Position numbers and translations under genes: made by a program
Source of the DNA: Sphingomonas_R arantia
GTDB taxonomy: Bacteria; Pseudomonadota; Alphaproteobacteria; Sphingomonadales; Sphingomonadaceae
Assembly (NCBI RefSeq): GCF_042682045.1
Contig: NZ_JBHUGS010000001.1
Coordinates: 1-64,000, forward strand
Direction: 5' to 3'
Length of the DNA: 64,000 nucleotides
Part shown: positions 45,921 through 54,636 of the stretch, one piece after another
How positions within the stretch are numbered: the first letter of the stretch is position 1
How the letters are laid out: every line of letters starts with the position of its first letter
The notes under the pieces: model-generated
Told to the model about the DNA's origin: nothing
Seen by the model: only the letters and a program-made list of their open reading frames with translations
The model's database searches: none

Positions 45921-47204
45921 CTAAAGCCCCTCGACGAGGTCCGGCTTGTGCTCGCTCGCGTCGATCACCGCGAAATAGGTGCGCAGCAGGGTCCGCTCCG
46001 CCTCCGTCAGATGCGGGTTCCACACATCCATGATCAGGACCACCCGCCCGGTTTCGCTGTCGTTCCACGCCTCATGCTCGATCGTATCATCGAACACGAA
46101 CGCCTCCCCCTCGGTCCAGCGCCGCGTCTCGCCCCCGACGCGGAACCCGCACGCCTCCGGCACGATCAGCGGTAGATGCACGATCGCCCGACTGTTGGTG
46201 ACCCCGCTATGCGGCGGTATCCGTACTCCCGGCTTTAGCAGCGAATAGAAGGCGGTCGGCCCGCGCTCCGGAATGTCGAGCAGCGGCACCGCTGCCAGCG
46301 CAGCCGCCGTCGCCGGGCACGCCGCATGCGCCTCCGCCTGTGCCACCCCGAACCGCCAGAGATAATAGACGCTCCAGTCCAGCCGGTTGTTCAGGCCCGA
46401 CCAGGGATTGACCGGCGTGTTGGCCGGCTGCGTCACATAAGGCACGAACGACGCGTCCTGTCCCGCGACCAGCGCCTCATATTCCGCGCGGATCGCCGGC
46501 GTGTGTGCCTCAAGCTCGGCCAGCCAGGGGAACAACGTCCGTGGGAAGAATTCGTCTGCCGGCAGGAAGGGGAAGTGCAGCCCGGCGCATTCCGGGTGAA
46601 ATATCCGCCGCCGGCCCAGCGCCGTATCCACGCACGCATCGAAGCGTCGCCGTTCGGCACCGTCCAGCGTGGCGCGTGCATCTGCCAGCCCGGCGTCCAC
46701 CTCCTGCGCGAAATCGCTTCCCTGGCGGCGGACGAAGGCAGCACCGGCAGCCAGCTCGCTTGCCAGCCCGGGCGGGCGCTGCGCCTCGGGCGGTGCCATC
46801 GCCAGCGCCGCACTCCAGGTCTGTGCCGCATTGGCCAGGTCGCCGCTACTTTCCAGCCACTGCGCCTTGCGCAATAGCGCGATGAATCGGCGTGGATCGA
46901 TCGCCAGCGCCGCGTCCAGGCTCGCCCGTTCCCCCGCCCGGTCGCCCGCTTCTCGCTGCGCGCGCGCCAGGTTGATCCACAGGATCGGTTCGCCCGGGTC
47001 CGCTTGCGTCGCGCGCCGCGTCAATGCCACCGCCTCTGCAAGCCGTCCGGCCCCCAGCGCTTGAATACCCAGCGCGTTCAGCGCGATCGGCTGGTTCTGA
47101 TCGACCGCCAGCACTGCCCTGAACAGCCGCGCCGACTCCTGCCCGCGCCCCGCGCCCTGGGCCGCGGTCGCATCGGCGAGCAGCTGCTGTACTTTGCTAT
47201 TCAT
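45921..47204 (-). CDS. TPR-aspartyl/asparaginyl beta-hydroxylase fusion
   Basis: A 427-residue protein. Residues of about 1-140 hold three or four TPR-like helical pairs (ALNALGIQALGAGRLAEAVA, ILWINLARAQREAGDRAGER). The C-terminal part is an aspartyl/asparaginyl beta-hydroxylase domain: HSGVTNSRAIVHLPLIVPE, and the second histidine in DDTIEHEAWNDSETGRVVLI, which together can hold Fe(II). The 2-oxoglutarate contact is probably near RVVLIMDVWNP. Substrate protein unknown; TPRs suggest it binds a partner peptide. Convergent with clpB. Confidence 0.85.
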   Translation of the reverse strand: MNSKVQQLLADATAAQGAGRGQESARLFRAVLAVDQNQPIALNALGIQALGAGRLAEAVALTRRATQADPGEPILWINLARAQREAGDRAGERASLDAALAIDPRRFIALLRKAQWLESSGDLANAAQTWSAALAMAPPEAQRPPGLASELAAGAAFVRRQGSDFAQEVDAGLADARATLDGAERRRFDACVDTALGRRRIFHPECAGLHFPFLPADEFFPRTLFPWLAELEAHTPAIRAEYEALVAGQDASFVPYVTQPANTPVNPWSGLNNRLDWSVYYLWRFGVAQAEAHAACPATAAALAAVPLLDIPERGPTAFYSLLKPGVRIPPHSGVTNSRAIVHLPLIVPEACGFRVGGETRRWTEGEAFVFDDTIEHEAWNDSETGRVVLIMDVWNPHLTEAERTLLRTYFAVIDASEHKPDLVEGL

Positions 47205-47387
47205 GGTTCAACCCCTGGCTCAGTGCTCCGAAGTTACCGTCTCGGGTCACCGCGGTCGATGGCGAAAGCCATGCTTTTGGCGAGCATGTTGCGCAACAAC
47301 AGAAGCACACGGTTCGGCCGCACAATTCGATCTTGCCGAAATCTCGCCTTTGCGACACACTTTCATGCATATCATCGGGGAACAGTC

Positions 47388-47666
47388 ATGAAATCCACCA
47401 TCGCCATCGCGTTGCTGCTGCTTTCGACCACCGCTACGGCGCAGACCAGTTCGACCCAGGCGCGGTACGATGCCGCCGCGTCGAAAGCGCGGACGGGGTC
47501 CGATCCGGAACGTGTCATCTGTCGCACAGCGGTCGAGACCGGCTCGCTGGTCAAGCGCACCCGGCGTTGCATGACGTCGGCGCAGTGGTCGCGATCGCGG
47601 GATGGGGAGAACGCCGCCGCGCGCAATATGGTCCAGCAGAATGCCGGCCTCGCCAACGGCAACTGA
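47388..47666 (+). CDS. Small secreted protein
   Basis: A 92-residue protein. A signal peptide (MKSTIAIALLLLSTTATAQT) is followed by DPERVICRTAVETGSLVKRTRRCMTSAQWSRS, with two cysteines. This pattern is repeated in several small secreted proteins of sphingomonads, all of unknown role. GGGGA lies shortly before the ATG. Confidence 0.8.
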   Translation: MKSTIAIALLLLSTTATAQTSSTQARYDAAASKARTGSDPERVICRTAVETGSLVKRTRRCMTSAQWSRSRDGENAAARNMVQQNAGLANGN

Positions 47667-48155
47667 CGAGTTGTCGAACACCACCCGTCGATCCACAAAA
47701 CCCGATTCTAAGGCGTAACCGGGACGCGAGCACGTCTCCGTGACCGGATCGCGTCTCAGAATCGGCTATTAACAGCCACCCGCTGCCGCGCTGCGGCCGG
47801 CGGACGTTTTAGGCCGCAAGAGGCCAAAAGCTCGCAAACATGACGCGGTGACCATCAACCGGGTGCCCGTCCGATAAATCTCGCGCGCCCCCTTCGTAAA
47901 ACACGGGGGCTGCGAGGTGATGCGGACCGCGTAACGCCGTTGCGACCAAGTCGCCCCTCGTCCAGACCCGGTTACGGGTTCGCAGGGCTCATCCCCCGGC
48001 CCGACCCGCCCCTTTCTAAACACCGCCTGATGGCCCGGCCGATCACGCGCGCAGGGTTTCTCGTTTGGTACGGCCGGTCTCGATCTTGGCGGCGACCGAC
48101 GAAACCGCCCGCGGGGTCGCCCTTCAAAGCTGGCTTGCCGCGATGCGCTATGCAC
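47667..48155. other. Intergenic region without recognisable gene
   Basis: About 490 bp between the small secreted protein and the terminator of the next TonB receptor gene. No repeat family, tRNA-like fold, promoter or convincing reading frame is seen. A minus-strand open frame (47769-48155) has no ribosome site or recognisable protein features. Confidence 0.5.
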
Positions 48156-48187
48156 AAAAAAGGGAGGCGCGCCGTGGCACGCCTCCC
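48156..48187 (-). terminator. Rho-independent terminator of the TonB receptor gene
   Basis: On the minus strand a stem GGGAGGCG / CGCCTCCC is followed by TTTTTTG. The hairpin has a small inner extension (GCC/GGC). It lies about 25 bp after the receptor stop at 48212. Confidence 0.8.
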
Positions 48188-48211
48188 TCTTTGCTCACGC
48201 TAAGCCGAACC

Positions 48212-51200
48212 CTAGAACTTCAGGCGGGCGCTCACGGCGTAACGGCGGCCCAGCGCGTCGTAGGTCGACGGATAGACGTTGCCGCTGTTGTATGCGGTCG
48301 AACCGACGCTCGCGCCGACGACCTTCGGCTGGTTGTTGAACAGGTTCATCACGCCGACCGTCATGGTCAGATGATCGGATGCTTCGGCGCGAAGCGTCAG
48401 GTCGACATAATGCTCGGCACCGATGTTCTGGAACTCCGGATTGACGATCCCGGCCTGATTGATCGTGGTCACACCGTTGACGACCGTGGTCGCGTTGGCG
48501 ATGTCGTCCGCGTTCTGCGCCGGCTCGTACTGCACCGCGTCGATGTAGCGGTACAGTGCCGAGATATCGAGCTTCCCGAAGCTGAGCGTGGTGCGGAAGC
48601 TGCCGCTGAACTCCGGCTGGATCGAGGCGCAGTTGACGCTGTAATAGCTCACGCATTCGCGGTTCAGTGACGTCGGCGTCGCCTGGAACTTCTTGCTGTT
48701 GGTCCAGTTGCCCAGCGCCGAGAAGTTGGCGACGGCGAAGCCGAGGTCACGACGGTAGTTGAGCGACACATCGATGCCGTCGGTCGTGATGCGCCCCAGG
48801 TTCGACAGCGGCAACGGCAGGCCGTCCGCGACGCCGTTAAACGTGCCGTCGAGCGGATCGCGGCGGATCGAGGTACAGGCCACCGACGTTGCCGCGCCGG
48901 CCGATGGGGCAGTGGGGTTCGCGCCGAAACAAGCCCCGATCACGTCGCCCACGGTCGGGCTGGTGATCGCGTCGGTCACCTTGATGTTGTAGTAATCGGC
49001 CGTGAACGACAGCCCGCGGATGAAGTCGGGCTGGAACACGGCACCGACGGTCCAAGTGGTCGCCTTTTCCACATCCAGGTTCGGGTTTCCGCCCTGCGTG
49101 ATGTTGGCCTGACTGGCGGACGGCGCGCTGATGTTGCCGATCGACGACACCGGTGCGCCCTGCGCAAGGCAGACGGCGCGGAGATTCGCGTTGTTTGCGG
49201 GCGCAGCGCCCTGACAGGGATCGACCGCAAGGTTATCGAGCCCCGTGACTTCCGGCGAGAACAGTTCGCCGATGTTCGGCGACCGTGCGGCCTTCTGGTA
49301 ATTGCCGCGGAGCTTCAGGGCATCGACCGGCTCCCAGCTGCCGCCGACCTTCCAGGTGAAGTTGCCGCCCGACGTCGAGTAATCGGAGTAACGCGCGCCG
49401 GCTTCGAGCGTCAGGCTCTTGAAGAACGGACGATCCTCGATCAACGGCATGATGAGCTCGCCGAACCCTTCATAGACATTGTACTGACCGAACACGTCGG
49501 GCGAGGCCGCGCCATTGCCGAGCACTTCGTTCGGAGTCTGCGTCAGCGAGTCGGAGATCACCGCCGCGGTGTACTTGCGGAACTCGCCGCCCGCCGCGAA
49601 CGAGATCGGATTGGTGCCGAGCGGGCTGACGACGCCGAAGTCGCCGTTCACCACGGCGCGTGCCTGAGCCAGCGTGGTCCGCGTGGTCGTGCTGTTGGTC
49701 ACGCCCAGAAGGAAGCCGAGCTGGTCCTCCGTGATGGAACCGTCCGGCCCAAACAGGTTGATCGGAACGCAGCCGTTGGTCGGATCGACGCAGCTCGTGG
49801 TGTTGGTGGCAAGTGCTGCCTGCCGCAGGCGGGTCAACGTACCGTTGCCCGTCTGACGCGACGTATTCTCACTCTCGCCATAAGCACCGGAGATATCGAA
49901 GCCGATGCTATCGGTGATGTCGCCGCGAACACCCGCGCGGTAGTTGAAGATCTGCGTGGTGTACTCGTTGACGCGCGGTCCTGCCTCGACGAAGCGACGC
50001 GATGCGTTCGTCACGAAGGTGCGGTACGCCGGGTTCACGCTGCCGTCGGCCAGCGTCGGCTGTGCCGTTGCGGCCGCGGTGCACTGCGCCGCGGTCAGGC
50101 CGTTGGCGTTGCAGAACTGGGTCCGCGCCGCCGCCGGCAGATAGGGGTTGCTGTACGGAATGGTCAGCGAGTTGCCGAACGTGCCCGACGACGCGATCAC
50201 GGTCGAAACGCTGTTCTTCGAGAACAGGCCCTGGTTGTAGACTTCGATCCCGTCGGCCACTTCATAGTGCGCCGCGCCGAACATGTTGAAACGCTCGAAC
50301 GGCGTCTGGAAGATGTTCTGCGGGTTGAAGTTGAACAGCTGGTAGGTCGGGACCAGCGAACCGGTATCCGGATTGATCTGCCGGTTGCCGACACCGGTCA
50401 GCGAGAACACCCCCGGAACGGTCGTGCCCGAACCGCCGCCGACGACACCGCTGAACGAGTCGACGTTGTTGCGCGAAAAGCTTCGGTCGCCCTGATACAC
50501 CGGGTCGGCCTGCTGATAGCCAACGCTGAACACCGCGTTGCCGCGGCCGTCGTCGAAATTGGCGCCGATGGTGATGTCGGTGCGGAACGTGTGCCCGTCA
50601 CCCTTTTCGGTCAGCTGGTTGGATGCGTTCACTTCGACGCCCGCGAAATCGCGGCGGGTGACGAAGTTCACGACGCCCGCGACGGCATCGGCACCGTAGG
50701 TGGTCGATGCACCGCCGGTCAGCACGTCGGTCCGCTCGATCAACGCCAGCGGAATGTTGTTGAGATCGGTCACGCCGTTCAGGCCCGACGGCGCGATGCG
50801 CGCGCCGTCCAGCAGCACGAGGTTGCGGTTGTTGCCGAGACCGCGAAGATCGACGAACGATGCGCCGCCATTGCCGTTGTTCACGGCCGAACCGATGCTC
50901 GGAACAACACCGGGCAGTTCGCGCAGGAACTGTTCAGCAACGTTCGACTGGCGGAGCGAAACTTCTTCGGCACCGACCGACAGGACCGGGCTGGACTGGA
51001 CCAGGTTGGGGTTGCGGATCAGCGAACCGGTGACGACGATCTCGCCGGAGCTGTTTTCGTCCTGGCCGCCGGCGGCAGCGACGGTGTCCTGCGTCTGGGT
51101 GCCCGACGGGACCGCCGTTGCCGACTGCGCCGTATCCGTCGCAGCCTGAGCATAGGCCGGCTGCGCGGCGATCGCGGCACCGACGAGCAGAGTGGACGCC

Positions 51201-51229
51201 AACAGGCGGGTACGGATATCCAGCTTCAT
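48212..51229 (-). CDS. TonB-dependent outer-membrane receptor, large
   Basis: A 1005-residue receptor. After a signal peptide ending YAQA there is an A/T/Q-rich N-terminal extension, the TonB box GEIVVTGSLIRNPNLV, a plug domain (LRELPGVVPSIGSAV, DVLTGGASTTYGADAVAGVVNFVT) and a long barrel ending LKF. Receptors of this pattern are used by sphingomonads and Caulobacter for oligosaccharides or peptides. Start at 51229 with AAGGGG upstream. A separate promoter is likely in the 237-bp gap to the divergent secreted protein gene. Confidence 0.92.
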   Translation of the reverse strand: MKLDIRTRLLASTLLVGAAIAAQPAYAQAATDTAQSATAVPSGTQTQDTVAAAGGQDENSSGEIVVTGSLIRNPNLVQSSPVLSVGAEEVSLRQSNVAEQFLRELPGVVPSIGSAVNNGNGGASFVDLRGLGNNRNLVLLDGARIAPSGLNGVTDLNNIPLALIERTDVLTGGASTTYGADAVAGVVNFVTRRDFAGVEVNASNQLTEKGDGHTFRTDITIGANFDDGRGNAVFSVGYQQADPVYQGDRSFSRNNVDSFSGVVGGGSGTTVPGVFSLTGVGNRQINPDTGSLVPTYQLFNFNPQNIFQTPFERFNMFGAAHYEVADGIEVYNQGLFSKNSVSTVIASSGTFGNSLTIPYSNPYLPAAARTQFCNANGLTAAQCTAAATAQPTLADGSVNPAYRTFVTNASRRFVEAGPRVNEYTTQIFNYRAGVRGDITDSIGFDISGAYGESENTSRQTGNGTLTRLRQAALATNTTSCVDPTNGCVPINLFGPDGSITEDQLGFLLGVTNSTTTRTTLAQARAVVNGDFGVVSPLGTNPISFAAGGEFRKYTAAVISDSLTQTPNEVLGNGAASPDVFGQYNVYEGFGELIMPLIEDRPFFKSLTLEAGARYSDYSTSGGNFTWKVGGSWEPVDALKLRGNYQKAARSPNIGELFSPEVTGLDNLAVDPCQGAAPANNANLRAVCLAQGAPVSSIGNISAPSASQANITQGGNPNLDVEKATTWTVGAVFQPDFIRGLSFTADYYNIKVTDAITSPTVGDVIGACFGANPTAPSAGAATSVACTSIRRDPLDGTFNGVADGLPLPLSNLGRITTDGIDVSLNYRRDLGFAVANFSALGNWTNSKKFQATPTSLNRECVSYYSVNCASIQPEFSGSFRTTLSFGKLDISALYRYIDAVQYEPAQNADDIANATTVVNGVTTINQAGIVNPEFQNIGAEHYVDLTLRAEASDHLTMTVGVMNLFNNQPKVVGASVGSTAYNSGNVYPSTYDALGRRYAVSARLKF

Positions 51230-51466
51230 GCGATTAGGCCCCTTTTTTTCAATTACGGTGCGTTTGGCACTCGTAAGATTGCGCGAAACGGTGGAACCGC
51301 TTTCGCTATGTGCGTTTGGTTGCACCGATCCCGCGATGCAGCAATCTCGGTTTGTCATCTGCCGTGGTATTGTTTTGGAACTGTAGCAGGAACGACACAC
51401 TTTGCTGCTTGCGGGGCTCATGATGCTCGGTGTAGCCGTTTTGTCGGATCAGGAGGGCAATCCGCC

Positions 51467-52036
51467 GTGAAACATGTCAGGTTTGTCGCGTTGGGCGTTT
51501 GCGCCGGGGTTGCTGCTTTTGCAGCACAAGCCGCGCCGCGGACCGCCGCGACAGCGGCCGGCGAACGACCCGCCGCAATCGTGGCCGAATTCGCCGCATG
51601 CCGCGGGCGCACGGAACCGGACGCCCGTTTGGCCTGCTTCGACGCCGCGGCCGCAAAGCTTGCGACCGCCACCGCCAATCGCGACCTGATCGTGCTGGAC
51701 CGTCAGGACGTGGTCGAAACCCGCCGGTCGCTGTTCGGCTTCTCGCTGCCGCGCATCGCGCTCTTCGGCGGGCGTGATGGCGCGCGCGATCCGGCCGCCG
51801 TGGCGCGGGAGGATATCGCCGAACTCGACACCACGATCACGCGCGTTCAATCGCTCGGCAACGGCAAGTACCAGCTGACGCTGGCCGAAGGCGGCACCTG
51901 GCGATCGACCGAGCCCTGGACGGGCGCGAAGCTTCCGGAGGCCGGCAGCAAGATCAACGTCCGCCGCGCGAGCCTCGGCAGCTATATCTTCAAGTTGCCC
52001 GGTGGTCGGGCGGTGCGCGGTATGCGCGTCGGCTGA
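51467..52036 (+). CDS. Secreted protein of unknown function
   Basis: A 189-residue protein with an N-terminal signal peptide (VKHVRFVALGVCAGVAAFAAQ). A short motif, EFAACRGRTEPDARLACFDAAAA, follows. The C-terminal half has LFGFSLPRIALFGG and beta-rich sequence. Start is GTG at 51467 with AGGAGG ten bases upstream. Its TGA stop directly abuts the M23 peptidase stop (TGATCA). Homologues in sphingomonads are unannotated as far as I know. Confidence 0.75.
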   Translation: MKHVRFVALGVCAGVAAFAAQAAPRTAATAAGERPAAIVAEFAACRGRTEPDARLACFDAAAAKLATATANRDLIVLDRQDVVETRRSLFGFSLPRIALFGGRDGARDPAAVAREDIAELDTTITRVQSLGNGKYQLTLAEGGTWRSTEPWTGAKLPEAGSKINVRRASLGSYIFKLPGGRAVRGMRVG

Positions 52037-52969
52037 TCAGCGCGCGGTAGACGTCGGCATCGCACCCGCCAGCGGCTGAGGATCGATCCGCCGACCGTTC
52101 CAGGTCATCGCCCAGTGCAGATGCGGACCGGTCGCCCGCCCGGTCGCACCGATCGCGCCGACGGTCTGGCCGCGCGTCACGCGGTCCCCAACGCGAACAT
52201 CGATCCGCGACAGGTGCAGGAACGCACTGCCCAGCCCCATGCCGTGATCGATCAGCAGCAAATGCCCCTCCAGGCTGAACGGCACCGCGGCGGCCAGCAC
52301 CACCACCCCGTCCAGCGGGCTCGCCACCGGCGTCCCCGTCGGCCGCGCGATGTCGACGCCGCCATGATAAGCGCCCGGCTCCCCCGCATAGATGCGCTGC
52401 GATCCGAACACGCCGCTGATCCGCCCGGTCACCGGCCAGACCGGCGTCTGCCGCCAGCCGTCGGTCGCATGGACGGTCGCGCGCGCCGCCACGATCTGCG
52501 CCAGTTCCGCGTTCCGCCGCGCCACCTCCGTCGGCGTCCGCGGCGTCGCCTTGGGCAGCGTCGGCAGCGATTGCACGCGCCAGTCGCCCCGCCGCACGAC
52601 CAGCACCCGCACGCTCTGCCCGCCATCGGCATGTGTCGCGACCAGCCGCGCGGCGGGCGGCGCATCCCGGTCTAGCCCGATCAGGAACCGACGGTCCGGC
52701 GCCATCGCCAGCGGCTCGCCGTCCAGCGTCAGTTCCACTGTACCCACCGGCGCCACGCCGCGCAGCAGGCCGCCCTGCCGCACCGCGCCCTCGATCGTGA
52801 AGCCGTCGCTTGGCGCGGTTGCGGTCGCGCCCCCCACCTCCCGCATCGCCTGCGTCGCGACCGAACCGGGCAGCGTCATGGGCGGCGTGCCGTTCTGCGC
52901 ATCGGCCGCGACGGCAAAACCGACACCAGCCAGCATCGCGGCCACCACCCGGCCGTGGCGAACCGTCAT
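52037..52969 (-). CDS. M23 (LytM-type) peptidase, periplasmic
   Basis: A 310-residue protein with a signal peptide (about residues 1-24). A central beta-rich region and a C-terminal M23 domain contain the zinc residues in YHGGVDIARPTG (H and D) and PHLHWAMTWNG. Such enzymes cut peptidoglycan crossbridges or act as inactive regulators; the HxH and HxxxD motifs are intact here. It overlaps no gene, but its stop abuts that of the convergent secreted protein. It is seven bases downstream of the DUF2093 gene. Confidence 0.9.
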   Translation of the reverse strand: MTVRHGRVVAAMLAGVGFAVAADAQNGTPPMTLPGSVATQAMREVGGATATAPSDGFTIEGAVRQGGLLRGVAPVGTVELTLDGEPLAMAPDRRFLIGLDRDAPPAARLVATHADGGQSVRVLVVRRGDWRVQSLPTLPKATPRTPTEVARRNAELAQIVAARATVHATDGWRQTPVWPVTGRISGVFGSQRIYAGEPGAYHGGVDIARPTGTPVASPLDGVVVLAAAVPFSLEGHLLLIDHGMGLGSAFLHLSRIDVRVGDRVTRGQTVGAIGATGRATGPHLHWAMTWNGRRIDPQPLAGAMPTSTAR

Positions 52970-52976
52970 CGGCCGC

Positions 52977-53174
52977 TCACTCCGGCAGCATCGCCGCACT
53001 TGCCGCCTGCGCGGTCGCATAGGGTTCTTGCCGCTCGACGCTCCAATATTTCAAATTGTCGAGCGGGATCGCGACGCCGGTCTGCGCGCACACCACATGG
53101 TCGCCGCGCACCAGCATACGGAAATTATTGGCCATATAGTGCAGCTTGGCGGGCCGCCCCGGGGACATCAGCAT
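52977..53174 (-). CDS. DUF2093 family protein
   Basis: A 65-residue protein, MLMSPGRPAKLHYMANNFRM, then LVRGDHVVCAQTGVAIPLDN and LKYWSVERQEPYA, matching the DUF2093 pattern common in alphaproteobacteria. One conserved cysteine. Role unknown. It sits between xseA and the M23 peptidase on the minus strand, with about 30 bp to xseA. Confidence 0.88.
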   Translation of the reverse strand: MLMSPGRPAKLHYMANNFRMLVRGDHVVCAQTGVAIPLDNLKYWSVERQEPYATAQAASAAMLPE

Positions 53175-53205
53175 GGCAGGATACGCATCGGCATCGTCAC
53201 GGCAC

Positions 53206-54636
53206 TCACTCGAACAATCCGGGCTGATCCGCCCTGACCTTTGGATAGGGGGCCGTCCCGGCTTTCTCAACCCGCGCATCGACCGCGCCGTCCGCGAAGT
53301 GCAGCGTCAGCAGCCCCGCCGCGCGCGCCGCCGCCGCGGTCGTCAACACGCTGCCGTCGCCGCGCCGCTCCACCTTCACATAGCCGCGCGCCAGCGGCCG
53401 GTTCGGGTCGAGCTGCTCCAGCAACCGCCCCGCCTGCGCGACTTGGCGGCCACGCTCCGCCAGCGGCCGCTGCACCAGCACGGGCGAAAACCGCGCCGCC
53501 GCCAGCCGCGCGCCCGCCCGCTCCGCCCGGTGGCGCAGCAAAGCCGGCCGCAAAGCCCCCGCCGCATGGGCCAGGTCCCCGCGCGCGACCGCCAGCCGCC
53601 GCCCCAGCGCGCGCGGCAACCGATCGCCCAGCTCGTCCAGCCTTTGCCGCTGCGGGCTGAGCAGCGTCTCCGCGGTCGGCAACCGCCGCGCCGTCGCCAC
53701 CAGCCGCTCGTCCGCCCGCTCGCGATATCGCGTCGCGCACCGGAACGTCCGGTTCGACAGGCTCCGCACCGCCTCCAGCAGCTCGGCGCGCACCGGCACC
53801 GCCATCTCGGCCGCCGCGGTCGGGGTCGGCGCACGCCGGTCCGCGGCAAAATCGGCCAGCGTCGTGTCGGTCTCGTGGCCGACCGCCGAGATGATCGGGA
53901 TCCGGCAGTCCGCGATCGCGCGCACCACCACTTCCTCGTTGAACGCCCACAGATCCTCGATCGACCCGCCGCCGCGGGCCACGATCACCAGGTCCGGCCG
54001 CGGGATCGCGCCATCCGCAGCCATCGCATCGAACCCGGCGATCGCGCGCGCCACCTGGCCCGCCGCCGCCTCGCCCTGCACCGCCACCGGCCACACCAGT
54101 ACATGCGTCGGGCACCGATCGCGCAACCGGTGGAGGATGTCGCGGATCACCGCGCCGGTCGGCGACGTCACGACCCCGATCGTCCGCGGCAGGAACGGCA
54201 GCGCCACCTTTCGCTCCTCGCCGAACAGCCCTTCCGCCGCCAGCATCCGCCGCCGCTGGTCGAGCAGCGCCATCAGCGCGCCCGCCCCGGCGATCTCCAT
54301 CCGCTCGATCACGATCTGGTATTTCGACCGGCCGGGATAGGTCGTCAGCTTGCCGGTGGCGATCACCTCCATCCCGTCCTCGGGCCGGAAGCGAAGCGAT
54401 GCCGCCTGCCCCTTCCACACCACGCCATCGATCACCGCGCGGTCGTCCTTCAGCGCCAGATAGCAATGCCCCGACGTATGGCGCTTCCACCCCGAAATCT
54501 CGCCGCGCACCCGGACATGGCCGAACGCGTCCTCCACGCTGCGTTTCAGCGCACCGGACAGTTCGGACACGGAAACCGCGGCTGCGTTGTCGCCGGGCAC
54601 CGGCTCGGCTAGGAGGCCGTCAAAAGGGGAAGCCAT
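53206..54636 (-). CDS. xseA: Exodeoxyribonuclease VII large subunit
   Basis: A 476-residue subunit of the single-strand-specific exonuclease VII. The N-terminal OB domain is VRVRGEISGWKRHTSGHCYLALKDDRAVID. The catalytic domain includes GVVTSPTGAVIRDILHRL, VARGGGSIEDLWAFNEEVVVRAI and SAVGHETDTTLADFAADRRAPTP, followed by the long coiled-coil region. Start at 54636 (MASPF) with AGGA upstream; an ATG at 54642 adds two residues. Its start codon overlaps that of the divergent purD. The small subunit gene is not in the window. Confidence 0.95.
   Translation of the reverse strand: MASPFDGLLAEPVPGDNAAAVSVSELSGALKRSVEDAFGHVRVRGEISGWKRHTSGHCYLALKDDRAVIDGVVWKGQAASLRFRPEDGMEVIATGKLTTYPGRSKYQIVIERMEIAGAGALMALLDQRRRMLAAEGLFGEERKVALPFLPRTIGVVTSPTGAVIRDILHRLRDRCPTHVLVWPVAVQGEAAAGQVARAIAGFDAMAADGAIPRPDLVIVARGGGSIEDLWAFNEEVVVRAIADCRIPIISAVGHETDTTLADFAADRRAPTPTAAAEMAVPVRAELLEAVRSLSNRTFRCATRYRERADERLVATARRLPTAETLLSPQRQRLDELGDRLPRALGRRLAVARGDLAHAAGALRPALLRHRAERAGARLAAARFSPVLVQRPLAERGRQVAQAGRLLEQLDPNRPLARGYVKVERRGDGSVLTTAAAARAAGLLTLHFADGAVDARVEKAGTAPYPKVRADQPGLFE

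Noticed and set aside
47667..48155. A tRNA or small RNA gene in the longest plain gap
   Set aside because: GGTTCGCAGGGC near 47986 resembles a T-loop, but no acceptor stem or other arms could be formed by eye.
47769..48155. A 128-codon minus-strand open frame
   Set aside because: No ribosome site, no hydrophobic or domain pattern, and it overlaps the terminator of the adjacent receptor gene.
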